A stretch of DNA of 33,513 bases from Rhodobacter sp. (GTDB lineage: Bacteria; Pseudomonadota; Alphaproteobacteria; Rhodobacterales; Rhodobacteraceae). Numbering within the stretch: position 1 is the first letter of the stretch; every line of letters begins with the position of its first letter. A model generated the notes under the pieces. That model did no database searches. It was not told the origin of the DNA and was given only the letters and a program-made list of their open reading frames with translations. Position numbers and translations under genes: made by a program. Location of the stretch: contig JAJEAY010000010.1 of NCBI GenBank assembly GCA_022824145.1, positions 1 to 33,513 of the forward strand, in the 5' to 3' direction. Below are positions 25,117 through 33,513 of this stretch, one piece after another.

Positions 25117-26004
25117 ATGAATGGAGCCAGAATCGGGTTCATCGGTCTGGGCCTCATGGGCTCGGCCATGGTTGGACGGCTGCAGGACAAGGGCCATTCA
25201 CTGACTGTGGCGGCAAACGTCACGCGAACCGGAGTCGATGCAGCGGTGGCGCGTGGCGCATCCGAAGTCGGGACCGGCCGGGAGGTCGCTGCGGCGAGTG
25301 ACGTCGTAATGCTTTGCATGGCAACGTCCGAGCAGGTTGAGAGCCGGATGCGCGGGCCGGACGGGGTAATTGCCGGGTTGGGAACACAGGCTGTCGTAAT
25401 TGATTTCGGTACTTCGCTGCCTGATTCGACACGGGCGCTTGGCGCGGAGGTCGCTCAGGCAGGCGGCGCATATCTGGATGCGCCGATCGGAGGCACTCCG
25501 TCGCACGCAAAGGACGGAATGATCAACTTAATGGGTTCCGGCGACAGGGAAGCGTTTCTGCGTGTAAAACCCGTCCTTGATGACTTGGGCAAGAACGTCT
25601 TTCACCTTGGTCCGCTCGGGACTGGCCATACGGTCAAACTGATCAACAACTTCTTCGCGCAGTGCGTCGCAAACGCCATGGCGGAGGCATTTGTCATGGC
25701 CGACCGCACTGGAGTGAACCGGCAATCGCTGTATGACGTTATGTCAGCCGGCCCCCTGAAGTCCGGAATGATGGATTTCATCAAAGCCTATGCCATTGAT
25801 GGTGACCCGAATATGCTTGCGTTTTCCATCAAGAACGCACTGAAAGATGTGGGATACTACCGGCGTATGTCGCGGGATGCCGATGCGGCCAGTGTCATGG
25901 CGGAATGCGCCTTTGGCGCGCTCTCTGATGCCGCTGCGCAGGGGCGAGGGGAGCAGTTGGTGCCACAGATGGTTGACTACTTTTCGTACCGCCTCAGCTC
26001 TTGA
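25117..26004 (+). CDS. NAD(P)-dependent beta-hydroxyacid dehydrogenase, second 3-hydroxyisobutyrate dehydrogenase-family member
   Basis: The 295-residue product has a canonical dinucleotide motif (IGFIGLGLMGSAMVGRL, GxGxxG at 10-15), the substrate signature YLDAPIGGTPSHAKDGMINLMGSG and the catalytic-lysine motif GTGHTVKLINNFFAQ, with the full KxxNN. It thus looks like a standard active family member, unlike the divergent copy at 20070. ATG 25117 follows AGGAG by 9 nt; GTG 25114 is an equally placed alternative. The open frame continues upstream to 24883 but without family residues. It may act on the product of the PhyH protein or on a hydroxyacid from the main operon. Confidence 0.92.
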   Translation: MNGARIGFIGLGLMGSAMVGRLQDKGHSLTVAANVTRTGVDAAVARGASEVGTGREVAAASDVVMLCMATSEQVESRMRGPDGVIAGLGTQAVVIDFGTSLPDSTRALGAEVAQAGGAYLDAPIGGTPSHAKDGMINLMGSGDREAFLRVKPVLDDLGKNVFHLGPLGTGHTVKLINNFFAQCVANAMAEAFVMADRTGVNRQSLYDVMSAGPLKSGMMDFIKAYAIDGDPNMLAFSIKNALKDVGYYRRMSRDADAASVMAECAFGALSDAAAQGRGEQLVPQMVDYFSYRLSS

Positions 26005-26398
26005 GCATTCGTGCGCTCCCGAAGACTCCGTTCGCGGGTTTCAATCGCATCGCTGGCGGAAAGTGACCGCAGCGGTCGGTTTGTGGGCCGGCTTCAGTCC
26101 TTTCAGGGCATGTGGAGACACAGAGACGGCTGTCGCAGCCAGGAGAGTCTCGGTCTCCGCGACGCTTGCTGCGGACGCTCCGGAATGTCGGATCAGTGCG
26201 GATGCCGCTCGGTTTTTCCGTGCATGTTCACTTCGATTGAGGAGTGGCGCTGGCCGTAGCGGGCGTTTGGCTTGGCGGCTGCAGGTGACCCGAATCCTCA
26301 AACCGGCTGGGACTTTGCCTTGGCCGCACTCTGAAATAATGGAATTGGCTGTGAATAGTGCTCTGGCGCTGCGCAGTAAGCGGACCAAAGGCGCAGTG
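26005..26398. other. Convergent intergenic region, no gene recognised
   Basis: This 394-nt gap lies between the second dehydrogenase (+) and the LysM lipoprotein gene (-). A 115-codon minus-strand frame (26041-26388) is rich in Arg/Ala/Ser, has no motif or ribosome-binding site and is probably spurious. I see no clear terminator. Confidence 0.5.
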
Positions 26399-27511
26399 TC
26401 AGTTCAGGTATGTCAGCGGGTCGACGCTGCTCTCGGCGCCCTCCCACACCTCGAAATGCAGATAGTTGGCGTTGCCGCCGATCTCGGCAATCGTCTGGCC
26501 TCGCGAAACAGTCTCACCCTCCTGAACCTTGAGGTTGTCGACATTCGCGTAGACGGTAAGCAGGTTTTCGGAATGGCGGAGAACCAGAATCGTTCCCAGG
26601 TTTGTGTCTTTGGTAATGACCGCTGCTGTGCCGTCAGCTGCGGCTCTGACCGGAGTGCCTGTATCGGCGGCGATGTCGATGCCTTCGTTCTTTCCTTTTT
26701 CGTAAGCACGGACGATGCCGCCGTCGACGGGCATTGCAAGACGTGAAGTCCGGGACGCTGCAAGAGTTGATTCCGGCTGCTCCTGGGTCAACAGAGCCGG
26801 TTCGGGCTTCTCTTCCGGTAAAGGAGTTGAGGCACTTGGCGGCACCGGTGTCAGGCTTCCTTCTCCGGGAGCTGTAGTGATCTGCTCCGTTCCGGAAGGC
26901 TCTGTAGAGGTGCCGCCTACAGGAATGATGAGATACTGGCCCTCCTTTACCGACAGCTCTGGACCAAGGCCATTCCAGTCCGCAAGCGACCGCACCGACA
27001 CCTGGTACAGCCGCGCGATGGAATAGGCGGTCTCGCCTCGCACCACCTGATGGCGAATCGGTTCGGTTCCGGCCGGACGCTCGGAATGGGCGAGTGGGGA
27101 CCCGGCTGTACTGGATTCCGCATCCACCCGGTCGAGCGCGTCGCCGGCAAGCACGCTGATGTCCACCTCTTCATCCGCTGGGGATGTGCCCCTGGCCGAT
27201 TCCGGCAACGCGATGACTTCGCCCTCGTTAAGGCGTGTATTCGGCGTGAGGCCGTTGTAGCTTGCAAGCTCCTCGGCATCTAATCCGAGCCGGCGGGCGA
27301 CGTCGGCTACGGTCTCTCCATGCTGCGCAACTGCGATCCGGTCGTTGGCCTGCGGGTCATCGTCAGCCAGATCCCGGATAGCATCGGATGTGGCCATTCC
27401 AGTTGCGGAATCCCGGAGGTCGACATCGAAGCCGTCGGAACAGGCTCCGGCCGCAAATAGACCGACGCAAAGTAATAGGACGTTCCTGGCGGAACTTAAC
27501 GGGTGCTCCAT
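26399..27511 (-). CDS. LysM and degenerate LytM (M23) domain lipoprotein, NlpD-like
   Basis: The 370-residue protein begins with a lipoprotein signal (VLLLCVGLFAAGAC, lipidated Cys24). Two LysM repeats bind peptidoglycan: HGETVADVARRLGLDAEELA near 65-103 and VRGETAYSIARLYQVSVRSL near 155-197. A Pro/Glu-rich linker and a C-terminal M23 domain follow. Two zinc-ligand positions are lost: NEGIDIAADTG has Asn where active enzymes have His, and YANVDNL lacks the usual YxH. LHFEVW is kept. It therefore most likely activates a cell-separation amidase, as NlpD and EnvC do, and does not cut the wall itself. It lies 37 nt after pcm in the conserved surE-pcm-nlpD order. Confidence 0.9.
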   Translation of the reverse strand: MEHPLSSARNVLLLCVGLFAAGACSDGFDVDLRDSATGMATSDAIRDLADDDPQANDRIAVAQHGETVADVARRLGLDAEELASYNGLTPNTRLNEGEVIALPESARGTSPADEEVDISVLAGDALDRVDAESSTAGSPLAHSERPAGTEPIRHQVVRGETAYSIARLYQVSVRSLADWNGLGPELSVKEGQYLIIPVGGTSTEPSGTEQITTAPGEGSLTPVPPSASTPLPEEKPEPALLTQEQPESTLAASRTSRLAMPVDGGIVRAYEKGKNEGIDIAADTGTPVRAAADGTAAVITKDTNLGTILVLRHSENLLTVYANVDNLKVQEGETVSRGQTIAEIGGNANYLHFEVWEGAESSVDPLTYLN

Positions 27512-27548
27512 CGCTCTTCCCTGTTCTTGGCCCTGTCTCAAGGCCCGG

Positions 27549-28193
27549 TTAATTCTTCCCCAGTCCTTCTACGAGAGGCACGAATCGGACCTGACGGAGC
27601 TCTTCATAGTCAAAACCTGTCTTGAGGCGAGTGACTTTTATCAGATGCTGGACCGTGTCCGACTGCCCGACTGGAACAACCATAATACCGCCTACCTGGA
27701 GCTGTGCCAAGAGCGGACCGGGTGGGTCTTCTGCCGCAGCTGTTACAATTATTCGCTCAAACGGCGCCTGCTCGGGCAGTCCGAAACTGCCGTCACCTGT
27801 CATTGCCGTTATGTTGTGCAAGGCCAACCGCTCAAATACCTGACGCGCCTCCTGAATGAGCGGTCTATGGCGGTCGATGGAGTACACCCGGCGGGCGAGC
27901 TGGCTGAGAACGGCGGCCTGGTAACCCGAGCCTGTCCCCACCTCAAGCACCTTGTCACGTGGCTGGACGTCAAGCGCTTGGGTCATCAGACCGACAACGG
28001 AAGGTTGGCTGATCGTTTGGCCGCAGCCGATCGGAAGCGGCATGTCCTCGTAGGCGCGGTCCGCGAAAATTCCCTGTATGAAATCCCGCCGGTCAATCGC
28101 CTCCATCGCCTCAAGGGTCCGTCTGTCGGTCACACCGCTGGAACGCAGTGAAAAAACAAGCTGCATTTTGTGTTCTGGGTCACTCGCGGTCAT
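27549..28193 (-). CDS. pcm: Protein-L-isoaspartate O-methyltransferase
   Basis: Pcm repairs isomerised aspartyl residues in aged proteins using SAM. The 214-residue protein has normal length, with [19 protein letters not shown] (substrate-side motif), the SAM motif [28 protein letters not shown] and a C-terminal [11 protein letters not shown]-like strand ([13 protein letters not shown]). It starts inside surE (14-nt overlap), which means coupled translation. The surE-pcm pairing is conserved across Proteobacteria. Confidence 0.95.
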   Translation of the reverse strand: MTASDPEHKMQLVFSLRSSGVTDRRTLEAMEAIDRRDFIQGIFADRAYEDMPLPIGCGQTISQPSVVGLMTQALDVQPRDKVLEVGTGSGYQAAVLSQLARRVYSIDRHRPLIQEARQVFERLALHNITAMTGDGSFGLPEQAPFERIIVTAAAEDPPGPLLAQLQVGGIMVVPVGQSDTVQHLIKVTRLKTGFDYEELRQVRFVPLVEGLGKN

Positions 28194-28983
28194 CGGATTG
28201 GTCCAATCGCTTCTTAAGCGCTGTCAATGCATCATGGGCCGTTAGATCGCAGCGCATCGGTGTGACGGAAATATAGTGCGAAAGGTTGGCATGCACATCC
28301 GTTCCAGGCGCAGTTGAGATATGCTGGTCACCTCCCCTGATCCAGAGAAACTTCCGCCCGGAAGGTGACTTGTGCGGCTCTACGCCGAACGACGTGTTCT
28401 TGCGATAGCCTTGGGCAGCCGCCCGCACACCTTTGACAGCTGCTGCGGTCACAGGCGGGAAGTTGACGTTATAGAAAATTCCATAATCGCCGCGGCCCCA
28501 GTCTCCAATTTCAATCAGGCGACGCACGAGACCAGCTCCATGAACTCCTGCGCTCTCGAACGGATTCTCCAGACGGAAGTTTTCCGGGCCGTAGAACTGG
28601 CTGAGGGCTATCGCCCGAATTCCCTGCAGGCTTGCCTCCACCGCGGCGCCGACAGTGCCGGAATAGAGTGTGTTTTCCGCTGCGTTGTTGCCGCGGTTGA
28701 CGCCGGACAGCACAAGGTCCGGGGGTTGTCCGTCGAGCACGTCGTATATTCCCGCAAGGACGCAGTCGGCGGGCGATCCTTCAGCTGCGAAGCGACATGG
28801 ACCCAGTTCTGCGACCATGAATGGATGGGTGTAACTGATGCAATGACCAACTCCGGACTGTTCGAAAGCGGGAGCCACCGTCCAGACTTCACCGTCAGGT
28901 CCGGCGACCTCCTCGGCGATGGCCTGCAGTACCTTCAGCCCGGGGGCATTGATTCCGTCGTCATTGGTAATAAGAATCCGCAC
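28180..28983 (-). CDS. surE: 5'/3'-nucleotidase SurE
   Basis: SurE is a metal-dependent nucleoside-monophosphate phosphatase linked to stationary-phase survival. The 267-residue product starts with [15 protein letters not shown], where the Asp pair at 8-9 binds the metal, and holds [25 protein letters not shown], the family signature around the second metal-ligand Asn. The start is GTG 28983. Upstream 28984-29175 has no recognisable gene. Confidence 0.95.
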   Translation of the reverse strand: MRILITNDDGINAPGLKVLQAIAEEVAGPDGEVWTVAPAFEQSGVGHCISYTHPFMVAELGPCRFAAEGSPADCVLAGIYDVLDGQPPDLVLSGVNRGNNAAENTLYSGTVGAAVEASLQGIRAIALSQFYGPENFRLENPFESAGVHGAGLVRRLIEIGDWGRGDYGIFYNVNFPPVTAAAVKGVRAAAQGYRKNTSFGVEPHKSPSGRKFLWIRGGDQHISTAPGTDVHANLSHYISVTPMRCDLTAHDALTALKKRLDQSDDRE

Positions 28984-29175
28984 GATTTAACAGCCTTTCT
29001 GCTTCGCATTGTCCATTAGTGCCTGCGCACGTGATTAGAGCCCTTTTCGGTCCACGCATGTCGGCCGCGCGGAAGGCGTGTCCGGTCAACACGTGACCTG
29101 CAATCCAACGGCCGGGGTCGGGGTGAATTCATGTTCCGCCGGCTGGGCGCATTCAACCATACACGCTGAGGTGGT

Positions 29176-29994
29176 TCACGGTGTCCCCTCGGCGGCCCTT
29201 TCATCGCGCTGGCGGCGAATCGCGCTGCGCTTGGTGGTTATCGACGCCGAGATGACACCGACTGTAACGATGGCGATCAGAATTGTGGAAAGCGCGTTGA
29301 TTTCAGGTGAGACTCCGAGGCGTACGGCAGAGAAGATCTTGATAGGTAGCGTGGTGGCGGATGGGCCTGAGGTAAACGATGCGATCACCAGATCGTCAAG
29401 CGACAGCGTGAATGCCAGCAGCCAGCCGGAAACAACCGCAGGCGCGATGATCGGAAGAGTGACAAGGCGAAAGGCCTCAAATGGGGTACAGCCAAGGTCA
29501 AGCGCGGCCTCTTCGAGGGATTGGTCGAAAGTAACCAGGCGCGATGAGACAACGACTGAAACGTAACACATCGAAAACGTGGTATGCGCCAGCACAATCG
29601 TGAAGATTCCCCGATCAAGCCCAATGCCGATGAACAGCAGCAGCAGCGAGAGGCCGGTGATCACTTCCGGCATGACGAGCGGTGCGTAGATGATGCCCGA
29701 AAACAGCGTCCGACCGGGAAAGCGGCCGGCCCGGACCAGAACATGGGCCGCCATGGTGCCGAGTACTGTTGCAAGGGTCGAGGAAAGGAAAGCGACCTGC
29801 AGGGTAACCCAGGCCGCGTCAAGGAAAGCTTCGTTGCGGAGCAGTTCCCCATACCACTTGGTGGAGAATCCGGCCCAGACGGTGACAAGCTTCGACGCAT
29901 TGAAACTGTAAACCACGAGAATCACCATCGGAAGGTACAGGAACGCCAGACCCAGCGTCAGCGACGTGGCGTTGAACCAGCTGAAGCGTCTCAC
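29176..29994 (-). CDS. potI: Polyamine ABC transporter permease PotI/PotC
   Basis: This permease of a putrescine/spermidine importer has 272 residues from GTG 29994, which overlaps the potH stop (GTGA). Six hydrophobic helices are visible. The EAA loop is EEAALDLGCTPFEAFRLVTLPIIAPAV, followed by FTLSLDDLVIASFTSGP, typical of PotC/PotI. The longer frame to 30123 would run into potH and is rejected. The assignment to the PotFGHI type follows from the PotF-like binding protein. Confidence 0.94.
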   Translation of the reverse strand: MRRFSWFNATSLTLGLAFLYLPMVILVVYSFNASKLVTVWAGFSTKWYGELLRNEAFLDAAWVTLQVAFLSSTLATVLGTMAAHVLVRAGRFPGRTLFSGIIYAPLVMPEVITGLSLLLLFIGIGLDRGIFTIVLAHTTFSMCYVSVVVSSRLVTFDQSLEEAALDLGCTPFEAFRLVTLPIIAPAVVSGWLLAFTLSLDDLVIASFTSGPSATTLPIKIFSAVRLGVSPEINALSTILIAIVTVGVISASITTKRSAIRRQRDERAAEGTP

Positions 29995-30881
29995 CGTTCT
30001 GCCTCCCGCTGCCTCTGTTCGTTGCGCTGGAAGATGATGATCGGTACGATCAGGATCAGAAGAAGGACGATGGCGACGGCGCTGGCGACAGGCCAGTCGC
30101 GGTTCGAGAAGAATTCCTCCCAAAGCACCTTGCCGATCATGAGGGTGCGCGAGCCGCCGAGCAGGGACGGAATCACGAATTCCCCGATCGTCGGAATGAA
30201 AACAAGGAAACAGCCCGCGATGATGCCCGGACGGGAAAGCGGGATCGTGACAAGCCAGAAAGCCTGAAGCCTGGAACAGCCAAGATCCTCGGCGGCTTCA
30301 AGAAGCGAGTCATCCATGCGGCCAAGAGACGCGTAGATCGGCAGTATCATGAACGGAAGGTAAGTGTAGACGATGCCGATATAGACAGCGACATTCGTGT
30401 TCAGAATCGTAAGCGGACTGCTGATGACGCCCAAGCCAATAAGAAGCTGGTTGAGATATCCCTCCTGGCTGAGGATGCCCATCCAAGAATAAACGCGGAT
30501 GAGGAAGCTGGTCCAGAACGGCAGGATCACCAGCATTAGCAGCGTCGGTCGCCAGCGTTCAGCGGCGCGGGCCATGGCATAGGCGATCGGATAGCCGGCA
30601 AGCAGGGCCAGAAGCGTTGAAAGCGCAGCGATCCGAAGGCTTGAAAGATAGGCCTTCCAATAGAGGGCATCGGTCGTGAGAAACGCGAAGTTCTCCAGAT
30701 CGAGTCCGGAAAGGAATGCGCGGATGCCGGCCCAGCCAGCCGAAAGGTCAAACTGCGGCAGATATGGCGGCCGGGCGAGAGCTGTGTCCGAGAGCGAGAT
30801 TTTCAGGACGATGGCAAACGGTACCAGAAATAGCGCAAGCAGCCAAAGATAGGGTATTGCGATGACCAGGAACCGGCGCAT
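29991..30881 (-). CDS. potH: Polyamine ABC transporter permease PotH/PotB
   Basis: The 296-residue membrane protein has about six helices, a PotB/PotH-like N-terminus (YLWLLALFLVPFAIVLKISLSD), the WTSFLIRVYSWMGIL segment and the EAA loop LLEAAEDLGCSRLQAFWLVTIPLSRPG. It ends with a polar RNEQRQREAER tail. It lies 47 nt after potG and overlaps potI by 4 nt. Confidence 0.94.
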   Translation of the reverse strand: MRRFLVIAIPYLWLLALFLVPFAIVLKISLSDTALARPPYLPQFDLSAGWAGIRAFLSGLDLENFAFLTTDALYWKAYLSSLRIAALSTLLALLAGYPIAYAMARAAERWRPTLLMLVILPFWTSFLIRVYSWMGILSQEGYLNQLLIGLGVISSPLTILNTNVAVYIGIVYTYLPFMILPIYASLGRMDDSLLEAAEDLGCSRLQAFWLVTIPLSRPGIIAGCFLVFIPTIGEFVIPSLLGGSRTLMIGKVLWEEFFSNRDWPVASAVAIVLLLILIVPIIIFQRNEQRQREAER

Positions 30882-30928
30882 CAGCCGGGGTTCCCTTGAG
30901 TTCTCAAGATTGAATCTCGCGTCATGCT

Positions 30929-32056
30929 TCAGCGCTCAAGGACTATTCCCGCCGATTCGGACCAGTGGAGCCAGACATTGTCTTCCCATGTGAACTCCTG
31001 CCGGGTGACACGGTCGGTATTGGCGGTCTGTGCCTTGATCACCTGGCCTCCCGGGATCTCGACATGATAGGTTGACACGTTGCCCAGATAGGCGATGTCA
31101 AGCACCTTGCCCGGCACCGCGTTTGCGGAGCCGTCGGGCTGGCCGGACGAGATAGACACTTTTTCCGGCCTGATCGCGACATACGCGGTGGCGCCCTTTT
31201 CCAGTTTCAGTCCGGTTGCGCATCTGAGCGATGGCTGGCCCTCGGCCCAGTCAATGCTTACAGTTCCGTCTTCGGGCACGGCGCGGCCTTCCACGATGTT
31301 CACGTCTCCGATGAAATCAGCGACATATGTGGAATTGGGGGCTTCGTAGATCTCGGTCGGGGTCGCGACCTGGGCGATCCTTCCATGATCCATGACGGCA
31401 ACGCGGGTTGCGACCGTCATCGCCTCTTCCTGGTCATGCGTGACAATCACGAAGGTTGTTCCGGTCTTTTCCTGAATGTCCATCAGCTCGAACTGCGTCT
31501 CGCGCCGCAGTTTCTTGTCGAGTGCGCCAAGGGGCTCGTCGAGGAGCAGGAGTTTCGGCGCCTTGGCGAGCGCGCGCGCAAGCGCCACCCGCTGCCTTTG
31601 CCCGCCCGAAATCTGATGAGGCTTTCGGTTGGCGAAGTCATTCAGCTGCACGAGCGCGATCATTTCTTCGGTGCGGGCCTTGATTTCGTCCGCGGGCAGC
31701 CGGTCGCGCCGCAGTCCGAAGGCGATGTTGTCAAACACGGACAGGTGCGGAAACAGAGCGTAAGACTGAAACATCATGTTGGTCGAACGCTTGTTGGGCG
31801 GCGTGCCGGCTAGATCCTGCCCGTCGAGGTGTATGGAGCCTTCGGTCGGAGTTTCGAAGCCTGCGAGAATACGCATGAGCGTTGTCTTTCCGCAGCCCGA
31901 CGGGCCGAGCAGCGCGAAAAACTCGCTTTCAAAAATGTCGAGGTCAATCCTGTCGATAGCCGTGAAACTGCCGAACCGTTTGGTGACACCCTTGAACCGG
32001 ATCAGGGGCTTGGCGCCGGGATCATCCCAGGCGGCAGTATCTGCGGGAGCGTTCAT
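30929..32056 (-). CDS. potG: Polyamine ABC transporter ATP-binding protein PotG/PotA
   Basis: This ATPase of the importer has 375 residues from ATG 32056. Walker A is GPSGCGKTT (51-59), the Q-loop is MMFQSYALFPHLSV, the signature QISGGQRQRVALARAL and Walker B LLLLDEPLGALD, followed by THDQEEAM. A C-terminal TOBE-type regulatory domain follows (about 285-370: AYVAIRPEKVSIS, YLGNVSTYHVEIPGG). The frame open to 32128 lacks family residues upstream of MNAPAD. It is separated from potF by a 99-nt gap with a strong hairpin. Confidence 0.95.
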   Translation of the reverse strand: MNAPADTAAWDDPGAKPLIRFKGVTKRFGSFTAIDRIDLDIFESEFFALLGPSGCGKTTLMRILAGFETPTEGSIHLDGQDLAGTPPNKRSTNMMFQSYALFPHLSVFDNIAFGLRRDRLPADEIKARTEEMIALVQLNDFANRKPHQISGGQRQRVALARALAKAPKLLLLDEPLGALDKKLRRETQFELMDIQEKTGTTFVIVTHDQEEAMTVATRVAVMDHGRIAQVATPTEIYEAPNSTYVADFIGDVNIVEGRAVPEDGTVSIDWAEGQPSLRCATGLKLEKGATAYVAIRPEKVSISSGQPDGSANAVPGKVLDIAYLGNVSTYHVEIPGGQVIKAQTANTDRVTRQEFTWEDNVWLHWSESAGIVLER

Positions 32057-32117
32057 CAGTGCATGTTCCTGTCTTCGGAACAGTTCTGGGCCGTTCCGGC
32101 CCGGAGCTTCTGCGGAC

Positions 32118-32146
32118 GACCGCCCCACCGCGCGGACGGGGCGGTC
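32118..32146 (-). promoter_or_regulatory. Intercistronic hairpin between potF and potG
   Basis: GACCGCCCC (32118-32126) and GGGGCGGTC (32138-32146) form a perfect 9-bp stem with an 11-nt loop, starting 9 nt after the potF stop. No T tract follows. Its place and geometry match the hairpin in the liv operon, which suggests mRNA stabilisation of the binding-protein message. Confidence 0.6.
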
Positions 32147-32155
32147 ATTGCCAGG

Positions 32156-33238
32156 TCAGGTACCCGATTTGACCCGTGTCCACATGCGCGTGACAGTCCG
32201 TTGCACGCCTGGTGGATAAGGAGTGGTCGTGTAAAGCGTTTCCAGCATTTCCTCAGTCGGATAGATTGCCGGGTCGCCGATCACGTCCTCGGCCAGGAAC
32301 TCCTGGCTCGCGAGATTGCCATTGGCGTAATAGACGTAGTTCGATGCCGCGGCCATGTTCTCAGCGTCAAGGATGAAGTTCAGGAACTGGTGCGCGCCGT
32401 CCGGGTTCGGTGCGTCGACCGGGATCGCCATCTGGTCGAACCACATGAGCGAGCCTTCCTTGACAGCATTGTAAACGATCTCAACGCCGTTTCCTGCCTC
32501 AATGGCGCGGTCGCGCGCCTGAAGCACATCGCCCGACCAGCCGGTCGCCACGCAGATGTCGCCGTTGGCCAACGCATTGATGTAGTCGGATGAGTGGAAT
32601 TTCTGGATATATGGCCGCACTGCCTGAAGTATGGGTTCCGCTTTTGCGATGGTCTCCGGGTCGTGGCTGTCCGGGTCTTCCCCGAGGTACTTCAGCGCCG
32701 CCGGGATCAACTCCGTCGGTGCGTCCAGGAAATGTACGCCGCATTCGGCAAGGGCTTCCATGTTCGCGGGATCGAAGACAAGCGCGAGGCTGTCAATGGG
32801 GGCGTCTTCGCCGAGGATAGCCTTGACCTTGCCGACGTTTACCCCAAGCCCTGTTGTGCCCCACATGTAGTTTATTGAATGCTCGTTGCCTGGGTCATAG
32901 GCGGCGGAGCGCTCCGCGACGACATCCCAGATGTTTTTGTGGTTCGGCAGCTTTGACAGATCGAGCGGCTGGAACGCTCCGACGGAAATCTGGCGCATGA
33001 GAAAGGTGCCTGACGGCACGACGACATCGTAGCCGGAACCGCCGGCAAGAAGCTTGGTCTCGAGCAGTTCATTGGAATCGTAGACGTCGTAGATCAGGTC
33101 CAGTCCGGTTTCCTCCTCAAATTTCGTCAGGAGCTCTTCGTCGATGTAATCCGACCAGTTATAGACTCTGACCTCATCGGCCTGGGCCGACGCTGCGGCC
33201 AATGACGCGGCAAGAAGTGATGCGAGGGTGCGATGCAT
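32156..33238 (-). CDS. potF: Putrescine-binding periplasmic protein PotF-like
   Basis: The 360-residue precursor begins with MHRTLASLLAASLAAASAQA, a Sec signal peptide, then DEVRVYNWSDYIDEELL, the PotF/PotD start. Segments YDVYDSNELLETKLLAGGSGYDVVVPS, NYMWGTTGLGVNVGKV, FHSSDYINALANGDICVATGWSGD and the WTRVKSGT end follow E. coli PotF closely as I recall it, closer than PotD. ATG 33238 has AAAGGAG 6-7 nt upstream, and the longer frame to 33355 is not used. It is the first gene of the pot operon. Confidence 0.95.
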   Translation of the reverse strand: MHRTLASLLAASLAAASAQADEVRVYNWSDYIDEELLTKFEEETGLDLIYDVYDSNELLETKLLAGGSGYDVVVPSGTFLMRQISVGAFQPLDLSKLPNHKNIWDVVAERSAAYDPGNEHSINYMWGTTGLGVNVGKVKAILGEDAPIDSLALVFDPANMEALAECGVHFLDAPTELIPAALKYLGEDPDSHDPETIAKAEPILQAVRPYIQKFHSSDYINALANGDICVATGWSGDVLQARDRAIEAGNGVEIVYNAVKEGSLMWFDQMAIPVDAPNPDGAHQFLNFILDAENMAAASNYVYYANGNLASQEFLAEDVIGDPAIYPTEEMLETLYTTTPYPPGVQRTVTRMWTRVKSGT

Positions 33239-33426
33239 GGTGGACTCCTTTGATCGTGGAAACGTTGCTCTCAGTGTCTCGATCCGGCCATCTGAACACA
33301 GTAACCGCAGTTCAGTATGGCTGTAGGCTGGATCGATGTCTAGACTGAACTTCACGAAGCTGGCAGACAGGGGTTCTCCGTGATTCCAGCGGGTTACGGG
33401 CGGAACCGGCTGATCCTGCCTGCCAT

Positions 33427-33513
33427 TTACATGGCAACACCCGATGCCGGATCGATTTCCAGCAGCCCGAAGGCCCTGTCCTGCAGCGGCGTCGGCCTCG
33501 CCAGCATGGTGAA
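33427..33513 (-). CDS. 3' end of an unidentified gene, cut by the window edge
   Basis: The last 28 codons of a minus-strand frame are open to the right edge and end with TAA at 33427. The visible end is FTMLARPTPLQDRAFGLLEI plus a short tail. It looks protein-like, but I do not recognise the family. It is oriented like potF and lies 188 nt upstream of it; the gap (33239-33426) should hold the pot promoter, though I see no convincing -35/-10 pair. Confidence 0.4.
   Translation of the reverse strand, partial: FTMLARPTPLQDRAFGLLEIDPASGVAM

Noticed and set aside
26041-26388. 115-codon minus-strand frame in the gap before the LysM gene
   Set aside because: No motif, no ribosome-binding site, and composition typical of spurious GC-rich frames.
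29078-29566. Plus-strand frame opposite potI and the surE upstream region
   Set aside because: Antisense shadow of the permease, with Ser/Thr/Arg-rich composition and no family signature.
1-33513. CRISPR arrays, tRNA genes, prophage or intact insertion sequences
   Set aside because: No regularly spaced repeats, tRNA folds, integrase or intact transposase were seen on either strand.

Overview
The window looks like a chromosomal fragment of an alphaproteobacterium, probably near Rhodobacterales. Evidence: GC-rich codon use; gatCA followed by an Excalibur lipoprotein and an AmiD-type amidase; a class A RNase P RNA next to a cysteine-free L33; and the surE-pcm-LysM/M23 order. The taxon is inferred from gene content only. 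Several loci next to intact operons are decayed (an IS5-like transposase remnant, a frameshifted osmC-like gene, an amidohydrolase relic) and some gaps hold no gene, which suggests ongoing gene erosion.

Layout. (1) 1-551: 3' part of a SAM methyltransferase, then about 1.3 kb of non-genic or decayed DNA with IS5-like traces. (2) 1842-5766 (+): gatC-gatA-Excalibur lipoprotein-amidase, each pair overlapping by 4 nt, then rnpB and rpmG. (3) 6134-21035 (-): a nearly continuous block of 15 intact reading frames plus a broken osmC-like gene at its promoter end. In transcription order: osmC-like (broken), a 3-hydroxyisobutyrate-dehydrogenase-family enzyme, a Liv-type ABC importer (binding protein, LivG, LivF, LivH, LivM), an etherase-like glutathione transferase, a small coupled ORF, an M24/DddP-like hydrolase, an acetoin/pyruvate-dehydrogenase-like E1 alpha and beta, an E2 split over two genes, and a two-subunit molybdenum hydroxylase of the isoquinoline 1-oxidoreductase type. 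(4) 21539-26004 (+): a divergent LacI-family regulator, a decayed amidohydrolase, a phytanoyl-CoA-dioxygenase-family protein and a second hydroxyisobutyrate-dehydrogenase-like enzyme. (5) 26399-28983 (-): surE-pcm-LysM/LytM lipoprotein. (6) 29176-33238 (-): a PotFGHI-type polyamine importer. A 28-codon gene end is cut by the right edge.

Working model: regions 3 and 4 form one substrate-inducible catabolic locus. Two near-identical 14-bp sites in inverted orientation flank the divergent promoters beside lacI and are the likely LacI operators. The substrate would enter through the Liv-type transporter and be processed by the hydrolase, glutathione transferase, Mo-hydroxylase and 2-oxoacid dehydrogenase complex. 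An aromatic or heterocyclic substrate fits the enzyme set, but nothing in the sequence identifies it. No E3 (lipoamide dehydrogenase), XDH-type maturation protein or flavin subunit is present. Both ABC operons carry a strong hairpin about 10 nt after the binding-protein stop codon, a layout expected to raise binding-protein output over the membrane components.
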